This document shows, piece after piece, positions 26,136 to 34,534 of a stretch of 64,000 nucleotides of DNA (its first letter is position 1; each line of letters opens with the position of its first letter). The DNA lies in contig NZ_JBMEUF010000001.1 of assembly GCF_048820975.1 (NCBI RefSeq), forward strand, positions 2,046,001 through 2,110,000, given 5' to 3'. Under the pieces are notes generated by a model. The model did not search any database. It was not told the DNA's origin and worked only from the letters and a program-made list of their open reading frames with translations. The DNA is from Glaciecola sp048820975. GTDB lineage: Bacteria > Pseudomonadota > Gammaproteobacteria > Enterobacterales > Alteromonadaceae. Both the position numbers and the translations under genes were made by a program.

Positions 26136-26778
26136 TTGTTTTCCTACGCTTAATAGCGCTTTTGTGAATCATGTTGTAAGCAGTGTATACGTTCAAGCCT
26201 TGTATGTGAATGTTAGCGCTGTTGTTTGATACTATTGATATGACACACGTCATTATTTTAAAAAACAGCTTAGCATAGAGTAAAATACAGCAATAAGCAC
26301 ATATCGTATTCGTAAAACAAGCGTTTTTGCCTCAATTATTCGCCCTCCCCAATTGCGAACAAGGTGCTGCACCAAGGCCAAAGTAAAAGCAAAAACGCAA
26401 TAGTCACACCTCACTTTGAGCAGAGCCTACTATATACAAGACAGCGCATGGGAAAGACGTTAATTCTTTTCTTACAAAATAACATTTTAACCCTCTAATT
26501 TTATTGCATTTATTATAAAAGCCAACTTTATTGATAATTAAATGTAAATAAAACGATTGACGAATTAACATAATTAAGGGATTATGCTCACATCTTGAGC
26601 ATATGACCAATTAAAACCATAAACCCAAGATAAGTGCAAAGTCTGAATTAGCTATAACAGGCAAGTTAATGCAAGTCGAAGTGAGTATTTTCGGCAAAAT
26701 TATATAGCTATAGGATTAGGTTTAATTGGTATGCAAGTGTCTTTTACTTGTTCATTTAATTTTTAAAAGGTTTAGCTT
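26136..26778. other. 643-bp intergenic region upstream of the ABC operon
   Basis: An AT-rich divergent spacer. It contains GGTGC-T-GCACC at 26363-26373 and, further right, the promoter/operator of the ABC operon (separate entry). After the predicted start site about 185 nt of leader remain before the first permease, without an ORF that has a believable ribosome-binding site. There is no remnant of a solute-binding protein gene, although that is where polyol ABC operons usually carry it. Confidence 0.6.
26557..26602 (+). promoter_or_regulatory. promoter and operator dyad of the polyol ABC operon
   Basis: TTGACG (26557-26562), 17-bp spacer and GATTAT (26580-26585) make a plausible sigma-70 promoter. 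The perfect dyad ATGCTCA (26584-26590), 5 nt, TGAGCAT (26596-26602) overlaps the end of the -10 box and the start site. The SorC-family regulator at the end of this operon is the natural candidate to bind it; this is inference from position. Confidence 0.55.
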
Positions 26779-27651
26779 ATGGCCACAATGCAATCTCGTA
26801 CATTGGCAAAGATGATGCTACTTCCGTCAGTCATACTTCTTCTGGCGTGGATGATAGTTCCTCTTTGCATGACCTTGTACTTCTCATTTCTTGACTACAA
26901 CTTGCTTATTCCCGGTGACAATGAGTTTATAGGGTTTTTAAACTATGAATTCTTTTTAACCGACCCAGCATTTGTAGAATCATTTTTTAACACTTTATTT
27001 CTAGTTGGCGGTGTATTGCTAATAACCATATGTGGCGGGATTGGTTTAGCAATATTATTAGACCAAGCCATATGGGGCAGAAACTACGTACGAATTATGG
27101 TACTAGCACCTTTCTTCGTTATGCCTACCGTATCGGCCTTAGTGTGGAAGAACATGTTTATGAATCCTGTAAACGGTTTATTCGCTCATTTGGCAGAGTT
27201 TTTAGGCTTCACGCCTATTGATTTCTTTGCGCAGATGCCGCTGTTGTCAATCATCATAATTGTGTCGTGGCAGTGGCTACCATTTGCTGCGTTAATTTTA
27301 CTGACCGCAATACAATCGCTAGATCGTGATCAATTAGAAGCCGCCGACCTTGATGGCGCAGGCCCTTTCAGTAAGTTTATTTACATTGTGTTGCCACATT
27401 TAATGCGCGCAGTAACTGCGGTTATCTTAATTGAAACAATATTCTTGCTGTCAATTTTTGCCGAAATTTTAGTTACCACAAGCGGCGGCCCAGGTTATGC
27501 CTCAACTAATATAACTTACCTTATTTATACGCAGTCTCTATTGCAGTTTGATGTAGGCGGTGGTTCAGCTGGCGGCATTGTGGCAGTCATTATTGCGAAC
27601 ATTGTAGCTATTTTCTTAATGCGCCTTATTGGCAAGAACTTGGAGGGGTAA
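26779..27651 (+). CDS. polyol/sugar ABC transporter permease 1
   Basis: A MalF/UgpA-type inner-membrane permease of 290 residues with six hydrophobic segments. The cytoplasmic EAA loop that docks on the ATPase reads LEAADLDGAGPFSKFIYIVLPHL. It opens a tight operon of permease, permease, ATPase, mannitol dehydrogenase, HAD phosphatase and SorC regulator, the order of SmoFGK/MtlFGK polyol importers. The usual preceding binding-protein gene (SmoE/MtlE) is missing. Confidence 0.88.
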   Translation: MATMQSRTLAKMMLLPSVILLLAWMIVPLCMTLYFSFLDYNLLIPGDNEFIGFLNYEFFLTDPAFVESFFNTLFLVGGVLLITICGGIGLAILLDQAIWGRNYVRIMVLAPFFVMPTVSALVWKNMFMNPVNGLFAHLAEFLGFTPIDFFAQMPLLSIIIIVSWQWLPFAALILLTAIQSLDRDQLEAADLDGAGPFSKFIYIVLPHLMRAVTAVILIETIFLLSIFAEILVTTSGGPGYASTNITYLIYTQSLLQFDVGGGSAGGIVAVIIANIVAIFLMRLIGKNLEG

Positions 27652-27654
27652 GTC

Positions 27655-28485
27655 ATGTCGATGAACTCTAGTAAAAAATCACAAGTGATTTACACCATTT
27701 TAGCTTGGAGTATAAGTGGCCTAATCTTCTTTCCAATCTTATGGACATTAATCACAAGCTTTAAAACAGAAGCTGAAGCCATTTCCGCTACGCCTAGTTT
27801 GTTTATGTTCGAATGGACCTTAGAAAATTATGCTGACGTGCTTGCACGCTCACCTTATTTTGACCATTTCTGGAACTCAGTCGTTATTTCAATTGGCTCA
27901 AGTTTACTGGGCTTATTAATCGCAATACCTGCAGCATGGTCTATGGCTTTTGTGTCAACCAAGCGCACCAAAAACTTATTAATGTGGATGCTATCAACCA
28001 AAATGCTGCCTCCTGTTGGAGTGCTAATTCCCATTTACCTTTTGTTTAGGGACTTTGGTTTGCTTGATACCAAGTTAGGTTTGGTCATAGTTATGACTCT
28101 TATCAACTTGCCAATAATGGTTTGGATGCTATATACCTACTTTAAAGAAATTCCGAATGAAATTCTTGAAGCATCAAGAATGGATGGCGCGACTATTGGT
28201 GAAGAAATATTTCATGTTTTATTACCAATTGCCTTACCAGGAATAGCCTCAACGCTTTTATTAAATGTCATTCTTGCATGGAACGAAGCATTTTGGACAC
28301 TTATTTTAACCGCAGCCAACGCAGCACCACTTACTGCTTTTATTGCCAGTTATTCAAGCCCCGAAGGCTTATTTTACGCCAAGTTATCGGCTGCTTCAGC
28401 CATGGCCATTGTGCCAATTTTAATACTAGGTTGGTTTAGTCAAAAACAATTAGTGCGCGGATTAAGCTTCGGCGCAGTTAAATAG
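27655..28485 (+). CDS. polyol/sugar ABC transporter permease 2
   Basis: A MalG-type permease, 276 residues and about six membrane segments, with the EAA loop LEASRMDGATIGEEIFHVLLPIALPG. It begins 3 nt after permease 1 and ends 10 nt before the ATPase. It should pair with permease 1 to form the membrane channel of a mannitol/sorbitol-type importer. Confidence 0.89.
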   Translation: MSMNSSKKSQVIYTILAWSISGLIFFPILWTLITSFKTEAEAISATPSLFMFEWTLENYADVLARSPYFDHFWNSVVISIGSSLLGLLIAIPAAWSMAFVSTKRTKNLLMWMLSTKMLPPVGVLIPIYLLFRDFGLLDTKLGLVIVMTLINLPIMVWMLYTYFKEIPNEILEASRMDGATIGEEIFHVLLPIALPGIASTLLLNVILAWNEAFWTLILTAANAAPLTAFIASYSSPEGLFYAKLSAASAMAIVPILILGWFSQKQLVRGLSFGAVK

Positions 28486-28495
28486 GAGAATTATT

Positions 28496-29551
28496 ATGGG
28501 TAGCATCACTTTAAAACAAGTAACAAAAAGCTTCGGTGACGTAAATGTTATTAAACCGCTTGATTTGGAAATTAGAGACGGTGAGTTCATCGTATTTGTA
28601 GGTCCATCTGGCTGCGGAAAATCTACTCTGCTTCGCATGATTGCGGGCCTTGAAGACACCTCTAGCGGCGTAATTGAAATTGACGGTAGCAATGCTACTG
28701 ATACACCGCCAGCTAAACGTGGACTGGCTATGGTATTTCAGTCATATGCTTTATATCCGCATATGTCGGTTAGAAACAACATCGCATTTCCCTTGAAGCG
28801 TGCCAAAGTGCCACAAAATGAAATTGACGCAAAAATTGAGTCAGCCGCGAAAATACTAAATTTAGGTGACTACTTAGATCGAAAGCCGGGGCAACTTTCT
28901 GGTGGCCAGCGACAACGCGTTGCCATTGGCCGCGCTATTGTGCGTCAACCTTCGGCCTTCTTGTTTGATGAGCCACTATCAAACCTTGATGCATCGTTGC
29001 GTGTGAATATGCGCTTAGAGATTTCAGAGCTACATAAAAGCCTTGATACAACTATGATTTATGTTACCCATGATCAAGTTGAAGCTATGACAATGGCTGA
29101 CCGAATTGCGGTATTTAACGCAGGCGTTATTGAGCAAGTTGGCACGCCTTTAGAATTGTATCAGCATCCTGTAAATCGTTTTGTAGCGGGGTTTATCGGC
29201 TCTCCAAAAATGAATTTTATTGAAGTAGCCGCTTCAGATGATGACCCAACGAGTTGTTTAGGCGTTCGTCCTGAGCATTTAACTATTACCAACGAGCGTG
29301 GTTTGTGGACGGGCAAAGTGGGCGTGGTAGAACATCTAGGATCTGAAACGTTCTTACACGTGCACATAGACGGTATTGGGACGTTGACCGTGCGCGACGA
29401 TGGCGACTGCAAAGTAGAATACGGCGATATAGTTAACCTAACTGCCCCGCAAAACAGAATTATGCATTTTGATAGCGCTGGCAATACAATCGCAGAAATG
29501 TCGTGGGGCAATGACGCTACTACCGCTTCCACAACAACGCAAAGAGCATAA
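28496..29551 (+). CDS. polyol/sugar ABC transporter ATP-binding protein (MalK/SmoK type)
   Basis: The ATPase of the importer, 351 residues. Walker A is GPSGCGKSTLLRM, the Q-loop AMVFQSYALYPHM, the signature LSGGQRQRVAIGRAI, Walker B FLFDEPLSNLDASL and the switch YVTHDQVEAM. A C-terminal TOBE/regulatory part (about 240-351) with LGVRPEHL is typical of the MalK branch (CUT1). AGGAG precedes the ATG and the stop is 3 nt before the dehydrogenase. Confidence 0.93.
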   Translation: MGSITLKQVTKSFGDVNVIKPLDLEIRDGEFIVFVGPSGCGKSTLLRMIAGLEDTSSGVIEIDGSNATDTPPAKRGLAMVFQSYALYPHMSVRNNIAFPLKRAKVPQNEIDAKIESAAKILNLGDYLDRKPGQLSGGQRQRVAIGRAIVRQPSAFLFDEPLSNLDASLRVNMRLEISELHKSLDTTMIYVTHDQVEAMTMADRIAVFNAGVIEQVGTPLELYQHPVNRFVAGFIGSPKMNFIEVAASDDDPTSCLGVRPEHLTITNERGLWTGKVGVVEHLGSETFLHVHIDGIGTLTVRDDGDCKVEYGDIVNLTAPQNRIMHFDSAGNTIAEMSWGNDATTASTTTQRA

Positions 29552-29554
29552 TTT

Positions 29555-31024
29555 ATGGCTACTCGTTTACATTATAATTCACTATCGAGCTTAGCTGCTG
29601 AGGTTCAGCGCCCCTGTTACAATCGCGATAGTCTATCGCCAGGCATAGTGCATATTGGTGTGGGCAATTTTCATCGCGCACACCAAGCAATGTATATGCA
29701 TAAATTGTTTACCATGGAAGAATCTTTAGACTGGGCGATTGTTGGCGCGGGCACAAAATCGTATGACAAAGTTATGCGCGATAAACTTATTTCTCAAGAT
29801 TACTTAACAACAGTTGTAGAACTGGATGCAAAGGGCCTCACAGCGCAAATTTGTGCCTCAATGATTAACTTCATTGAAGATGATGAAGCACTTCTTATTG
29901 AAGCTCTTTGTCAAAAAGAAATTAGAATAGTGTCGCTGACTATTACCGAGGGCGGCTATTACATGGATGACAAAACCGGTAGTTTTGATATTAATCATCC
30001 TGACATTCAGCATGACATTGCCAATTTTGATGCCCCTAAAAGCGTGTTTGGGATATTAATTAAGGCCTTGGAAGGCAGGCGTGCTAACAATGTAGGTGCA
30101 TTTACGGTAATGTCTTGTGACAACATTCCCCACAACGGCAAGGTTGCTAAACGTGCTGTTATTGAAATGGCTGCACAAATCAATGGCTCACTAGCCCAAT
30201 GGATAGAGCAATCTGTTTCTTTTCCAAACTCCATGGTTGATTGTATTACGCCAGCTACTTCCGACTATGAAAAACAAAAATTGCAGTCATTGTTTGGAAT
30301 TGAAGATAAGGCCCCAGTATTTTGCGAACCCTTTCGCCAATGGGTTCTTGAAGACAACTTTGTAAATGGCCGTCCTGCGCTTGAAAAAGTGGGCGTAGAG
30401 TTTGTTGATGATGTTGCCCCTTACGAACTTATGAAACTTCGTATTTTAAATGGTGGGCACGCATCTATTGCATACCCTGCAGCGTTAATGGGCATACAAT
30501 ATGTACATGATGTAATGGCAAATGAGACCATTAATCAATATTTAGCAAAGTTAATAAACAACGATATTATCCCAAGTCTTCCTAGTGTTCCGGGTGTAGA
30601 TTTTAATGATTATTTTGCGCTAATTCAGTCGCGCTTCGCAAATCCTGAGGTAAAAGATACCGTTCCAAGGCTATGCATGGACGCGTCTAATCGCCTTCCT
30701 AAATTTATTTTGCCTATTATTCAAGCTAATTTAGATGAAGGGCGTGATTGCAAAGGTTTAGCTTTGGTAGTGGCCTTGTGGTGCAGAATGTGCGCTGAGG
30801 GCGCAAACGCAAAGGGAAGCATTAGTATTAACGATCCTCAAGCTGAACGCCTAATTAACAATGCCGTGAAAGCGAAGCAAGTACCGACTATCTTTTTGCA
30901 AATGAATGACATATTTGGTGACTTAGGTAATAATGGTGTTCTTCAAGAACATTTCGCATTTTGGCTAAACTTGCTTTGGGAACAAGGTACAGTATTAGCC
31001 CTAGAAACATATCTGCAAGAATAA
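29555..31024 (+). CDS. mannitol 2-dehydrogenase-like polyol dehydrogenase
   Basis: A long-chain polyol dehydrogenase of 489 residues, near the length of Pseudomonas mannitol 2-dehydrogenase. The nucleotide motif is GIVHIGVGNFHRAHQAMY. Family blocks SLTITEGGYYMD, MSCDNIPHNGKV and FPNSMVDCITPATSDYE follow, and the catalytic Lys-Asn-His is in YELMKLRILNGGHA. It would oxidise the imported hexitol (mannitol to fructose, or sorbitol/arabitol analogues) in the cytosol. It sits 3 nt after the ATPase. It is paralogous to the enzyme at 14219-15769. Confidence 0.91.
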   Translation: MATRLHYNSLSSLAAEVQRPCYNRDSLSPGIVHIGVGNFHRAHQAMYMHKLFTMEESLDWAIVGAGTKSYDKVMRDKLISQDYLTTVVELDAKGLTAQICASMINFIEDDEALLIEALCQKEIRIVSLTITEGGYYMDDKTGSFDINHPDIQHDIANFDAPKSVFGILIKALEGRRANNVGAFTVMSCDNIPHNGKVAKRAVIEMAAQINGSLAQWIEQSVSFPNSMVDCITPATSDYEKQKLQSLFGIEDKAPVFCEPFRQWVLEDNFVNGRPALEKVGVEFVDDVAPYELMKLRILNGGHASIAYPAALMGIQYVHDVMANETINQYLAKLINNDIIPSLPSVPGVDFNDYFALIQSRFANPEVKDTVPRLCMDASNRLPKFILPIIQANLDEGRDCKGLALVVALWCRMCAEGANAKGSISINDPQAERLINNAVKAKQVPTIFLQMNDIFGDLGNNGVLQEHFAFWLNLLWEQGTVLALETYLQE

Positions 31025-31048
31025 GCTCAGCAGTATAAAAGGTAATCC

Positions 31049-31741
31049 ATGTCTACGTTAAGTACGCCATTAAAAAGTGCAAACATACAGCTAGTAATTT
31101 TTGATTGTGACGGCGTACTTGTTGATAGCGAAGGTTTAAGTAAACGAGTACTTTTACAAATGCTAGCAGACATAGGTGTGGTAGCCTCAGATGCTTATTT
31201 TGACCAGCATTTTTTAGGCAGAAGCTACGAGGCTGTTACCGCAAGTATATTCAACGATTACTCAGTAACTTTACCTGCAACTTTTCAACATGAGTATCAA
31301 ACACAGTTACTTCAGGTTTTTGCGCAAGAATTGAGACCCACTATTGCTCTTACGCAAATGCTTGCGCAACTTACCTTACCCTATTGCGTTGCAACAAGCT
31401 CTAGTCCCAATCGTGTTGATTTTGCCTTAAAGAGCACAAATTTAATCGATTACTTTGCGGGGCAAGTGTTTACTGCTTCTGAAGTAAAACATGGTAAGCC
31501 CGCCCCTGATTTATTTTTGCATGCTGCCAAGCAAATGGGTATGGCGCCACAAAATTGTTTGGTTATTGAAGACTCTCAAGCAGGCATTGAAGCAGGGCTG
31601 GCAGCAAATATGCATGTAATAAAATACGCAGGTGCAAGTCATTTGGTTAACAAAGCAGCTTCAACAAATGACAAACAAGATAAAATAACAATTATACGTG
31701 AGTGGCCGGAATTATTTTCTTATATTCCATCTGCGCGCTAA
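31049..31741 (+). CDS. HAD-IA sugar-phosphate phosphatase/mutase-like
   Basis: A 230-residue haloacid-dehalogenase subfamily IA protein. Motif I is VIFDCDGVLVDSEGL, motif II YCVATSSSPNRVDF, motif III KHGKPAPDLFLHAA, and motif IV LVIEDSQAGIEAGLAA. The DxDGVLVDSE cap arrangement is that of beta-phosphoglucomutase-like sugar-phosphate phosphatases. As part of the polyol operon it may dephosphorylate toxic or off-pathway polyol phosphates. HAD genes also occur in rhizobial sorbitol/mannitol operons. Substrate not determined. Confidence 0.87.
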   Translation: MSTLSTPLKSANIQLVIFDCDGVLVDSEGLSKRVLLQMLADIGVVASDAYFDQHFLGRSYEAVTASIFNDYSVTLPATFQHEYQTQLLQVFAQELRPTIALTQMLAQLTLPYCVATSSSPNRVDFALKSTNLIDYFAGQVFTASEVKHGKPAPDLFLHAAKQMGMAPQNCLVIEDSQAGIEAGLAANMHVIKYAGASHLVNKAASTNDKQDKITIIREWPELFSYIPSAR

Positions 31742-31762
31742 ATATAAGTAAACGAGGTTAAT

Positions 31763-32722
31763 GTGGTAAAGCTATCAAACACTGAAATGCGTAAGTTAGA
31801 CGATGCAGCTCGAGCGGGCTGGTTGTATTATGTAGCTGGTAAAACCCAAGACGAAATTGCCAAAGATTTAAATATTTCACGCCAATCGGCTCAACGCATG
31901 GTGGCTTTGTCAGTGAGTAAGGGCTTAATAAAAGTGAGGCTTGAACACCCTATAGCAAAGTGCATGGATTTAAGCGTTAAGTTAAAAAATCGTTTTGATT
32001 TACTCTCGTGTGAAGTGGTTCCTAGTGAAAATACTGACACCACATCAAACTTAGGCTTAGCACAAGCAGGCGCTAGCGAAATAGAGCGTCACTTAAAGTC
32101 AGACCAACCCAAAGTAGTAGCTATGGGAACTGGCCGGGTGCTTAGAGCATGCGTAGACGAGTTAGCGATAATTGATTGTAAGCAACATAAAATAGTGGCC
32201 TTATTGGGTAACATGGCTTTAGATGGCTCGGCCTCAGCTTATGACGTAGTGGTTCGCATGGCTGAACACACTAACGCTAAACACTACCCCATGCCTTTAC
32301 CGGTGCTTCCGCGCAGTAAAAAAGAAAAAGAACAACTGCAATCTCAGCACAATATTGCAAGTAACTTAGCCTTAGCAGCTAACGCAGATGTGACCTTTGT
32401 GGGCATTGGTAATTTAGGCCTTAATTCGCCATTACTTTTAGATGGTTTTATTACCCAAGAAGAGCAAGACGAGCTTCAGAAAAAAGGGGCCGTGGGTGAA
32501 ATTATTAGCTGGGCCTTTGACCGCAACGGTAAACTTCTCGACTGCAAAGTTAATGATAGAGTGGCCAGTACGCCACTTACCGTTGGTTCACAAAAACCGG
32601 TAATTGGTATTGCCGCTGGCCAAGAAAAGATTGATGCTATTTTAGGAGCGCTGCGGTCAAAGATGATAAATGGGCTTATTACCAACGAATACACCGCAGA
32701 AAGTTTGTTAAGCTTAGATTAA
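31763..32722 (+). CDS. SorC/DeoR-type transcriptional regulator with sugar-binding domain
   Basis: A 319-residue regulator. The N-terminal helix-turn-helix (about 25-55) reads GKTQDEIAKDLNISRQSAQRMV. The rest is the SorC effector-binding domain (VVAMGTGRVLRACVDEL, TFVGIGNLGLNSPLL, GIAAGQEKIDAILGALRSKMINGLITNE), which binds phosphorylated or free sugars. The start is GTG at 31763 after GAGG; the overlapping ATG two bases upstream runs into a stop. It is last in the polyol operon and the likely user of the ATGCTCA/TGAGCAT dyad upstream of that operon. Confidence 0.9.
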   Translation: MVKLSNTEMRKLDDAARAGWLYYVAGKTQDEIAKDLNISRQSAQRMVALSVSKGLIKVRLEHPIAKCMDLSVKLKNRFDLLSCEVVPSENTDTTSNLGLAQAGASEIERHLKSDQPKVVAMGTGRVLRACVDELAIIDCKQHKIVALLGNMALDGSASAYDVVVRMAEHTNAKHYPMPLPVLPRSKKEKEQLQSQHNIASNLALAANADVTFVGIGNLGLNSPLLLDGFITQEEQDELQKKGAVGEIISWAFDRNGKLLDCKVNDRVASTPLTVGSQKPVIGIAAGQEKIDAILGALRSKMINGLITNEYTAESLLSLD

Positions 32723-32735
32723 CTTTTAGTTCAAA

Positions 32736-32976
32736 GTGGCCGCAATGACAGAGTAGCCGCAATGACAGAGTGGCCGCAATGACAGGGGGCGTCATCGTGG
32801 CGTAGGCCACGACCTGCTGTTAGCTTTGGAGTTTGCGGCCTTCGCCGCAATGACAGAGTGGCCGCAATGACAGAGTGGCCGCAATGACAGAGTGGCCGCA
32901 ATGACAGAGTGGCCGCAATGACAGAGTGGCCGCAATGACAGAGTGGCCGTAATGACAGAGTAGCCGCAATGACGGC
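32736..32976. repeat. 17-bp tandem repeat array interrupted by palindromic elements
   Basis: Unit GTGGCCGCAATGACAGA (17 bp). Three copies lie at 32736-32786 and seven at 32858-32976, with one- to three-base variants (GTAGCC, GCCGTAATG). The 71-bp interruption holds two stem-loops: CGTGGC-GTAG-GCCACG, part of an AGGTCGTGGCC-type element also present at 48267-48380, and TTGCGG...CCGCAA at 32833-32850. The unit itself contains the right half of the second stem, so the array probably grew by slippage from such a palindrome. The repeat has no spacers and is not CRISPR. Confidence 0.93.
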
Positions 32977-32997
32977 CTTTGGTAATGACAATCTGGC

Positions 32998-33513
32998 TTA
33001 TTGATATGCGCCGCTAGCGTAGTGTAATTCATAGCTGTGGCTGTAAATTTCAAGGATATTGCCGAACGGGTCTTCCATGTAAATCATGCGGTAAGGTTTC
33101 TCACCAGGGTAGTAGTAGCGTGGGGCTTTCATACGTTTTCTGCCACCGGCTTCGACTATACGCTCAGCCAAACCTTCTACGTCAGGGTCTTGAACGCAAA
33201 AATGAAACACCCCTGTTTTCCAATATTCAAAGTTATCTTCTGGGTTTTCTTGATTTTTAAACTCAAAAATTTCTACCCCCACGCGATCACCTGTTGATAA
33301 GTGCGCAATGCGAAACCTTTCCCAGCCGGCGCCAAATACATCAGTACACATTTCACCAATAGGCGAATCGTCTTCAGTAATTGTTGTTGGCTCCATAATT
33401 AAGTACCAGCCCAATACTTCAGTATAAAATTTTACCGCAGCTTCAAGGTCAGGCACTGATATACCAATGTGAGAAAAAGTACGTGGATATGGCTTGTTGG
33501 TTTGTAAGTTCAT
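32998..33513 (-). CDS. VOC family protein (glyoxalase-like)
   Basis: A 171-residue vicinal-oxygen-chelate protein. TFSHIGISVPDLEAAVKFYTEVLGW gives the first His, VGVEIFEF a Glu, GVFHFCVQDPDVEGL the second His, and YMEDPFGNILEIYSH the last Glu. Glyoxalase I-like or another metal-dependent isomerase or dioxygenase are possible. It is divergent from a LysR gene 98 bp away, which probably regulates it. A good ribosome-binding site (AGGAGC) precedes the ATG. Confidence 0.87.
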   Translation of the reverse strand: MNLQTNKPYPRTFSHIGISVPDLEAAVKFYTEVLGWYLIMEPTTITEDDSPIGEMCTDVFGAGWERFRIAHLSTGDRVGVEIFEFKNQENPEDNFEYWKTGVFHFCVQDPDVEGLAERIVEAGGRKRMKAPRYYYPGEKPYRMIYMEDPFGNILEIYSHSYELHYASGAYQ

Positions 33514-33611
33514 TGTAAGCTCCTATTTGCTAATTGATGTTTATATTAGCTAGACATACTCCAAACTTGAAATTATGATTAATTCTAAAATTGATAATAT
33601 AAATTTATAGC

Positions 33612-34508
33612 ATGATAAATCCACAGTGGCTTGAAACTTTTGTAACATTGGTTAAAACCGGTAATTTCACCCGTACTGCAGAACAGTTATTTATGACGCA
33701 GCCTGGCGTTAGTCAGCACTTAAAAAAGCTTGAAGAAGCTTGCGCTTGCCAGTTAATAATTAGGTTAGGTAAAGGGATTGAGTTAACCGAACAAGGAAAC
33801 CGCGTTTATGAACATGCTATTCAGCTAAACAAGCACGAACAGGCCCTATTAGAAAGTTTAAGTTTTGATAAACCTTTTGAGGGGAAGTGTTTATTAGCCT
33901 GCTCTGGTGCATTGGCCCAGCGCATATATCCGCTTCTTACTGACTACCAAGTAAAACATCCTAAACTAAGCATACATTTAGAGGTTTCGCCTAACCGCGG
34001 AATTTTAAGCAGCATCCAAAATGCCACCTGTGATTTAGGAATGGTTACTCAAGCACCTGATGCAGAATTATTTTCATCACAAAGCATTGGCGCTGAAGAA
34101 CTTTCTATCATTTTGCCAAAAAATAGCGCGGTAAATGAAAGTAATATTGCAGACAAACTAGTCCAACTTGGTTTAATTAATCACCCTGATGCCATGCATT
34201 ATTTAAAATTGTATTTTAGCCACAGTAAAATTCCTAGCTTGGAAAAACTAGATCCAAACCGCATTTATCGAAAAGGGTATATTAATCAATTATCACAAAT
34301 TTTATTACCGGTAAGTAAAGGGCTGGGTTTTACTGTGCTACCAACAAAGGTGGTAGAGAGCTTTAGCCAAGCAAGTACTTTACATATTTTCCCAACAAAA
34401 ATTAGAGTGGCAGAGCCCATATACTTTGTTAAAACACCGCATAGAACTTTGCCCGCTAGGTATGAAAATATACAGGCTTTAATCAAAACAGAATTAACTG
34501 CCCATTAA
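33612..34508 (+). CDS. LysR family transcriptional regulator
   Basis: A 298-residue LysR protein. The N-terminal winged helix is WLETFVTLVKTGNFTRTAEQLFMTQPGVSQHLKKLEE, followed by a linker helix and an effector domain (about 90-298). In the usual LysR arrangement it regulates the divergent gene, here the VOC protein. The effector is unknown. The 98-bp intergenic region is AT-rich and no obvious T-N11-A dyad stood out. Confidence 0.91.
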   Translation: MINPQWLETFVTLVKTGNFTRTAEQLFMTQPGVSQHLKKLEEACACQLIIRLGKGIELTEQGNRVYEHAIQLNKHEQALLESLSFDKPFEGKCLLACSGALAQRIYPLLTDYQVKHPKLSIHLEVSPNRGILSSIQNATCDLGMVTQAPDAELFSSQSIGAEELSIILPKNSAVNESNIADKLVQLGLINHPDAMHYLKLYFSHSKIPSLEKLDPNRIYRKGYINQLSQILLPVSKGLGFTVLPTKVVESFSQASTLHIFPTKIRVAEPIYFVKTPHRTLPARYENIQALIKTELTAH

Positions 34509-34525
34509 TAGTCTTACTAATGGGC
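34500..34525. terminator. bidirectional hairpin between LysR and nucleoside hydrolase genes
   Basis: GCCCATTA (34500-34507) pairs with TAATGGGC (34518-34525) over a 10-nt loop. It includes the LysR stop codon and lies before the convergent gene. T-runs are short. Confidence 0.5.
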
Positions 34526-34534
34526 TAAGCTAGT

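Noticed and set aside
32736..32976. Possible CRISPR array
   Set aside because: Repeats are only 17 bp, directly abutting, with no unique spacers and no cas genes in the window.
32731..33053. Two overlapping minus-strand open frames made of repeated LRPLCHCGHSVIAAT units
   Set aside because: They are pure translations of the 17-bp tandem repeat, have no ribosome-binding site and overlap each other and the VOC gene.
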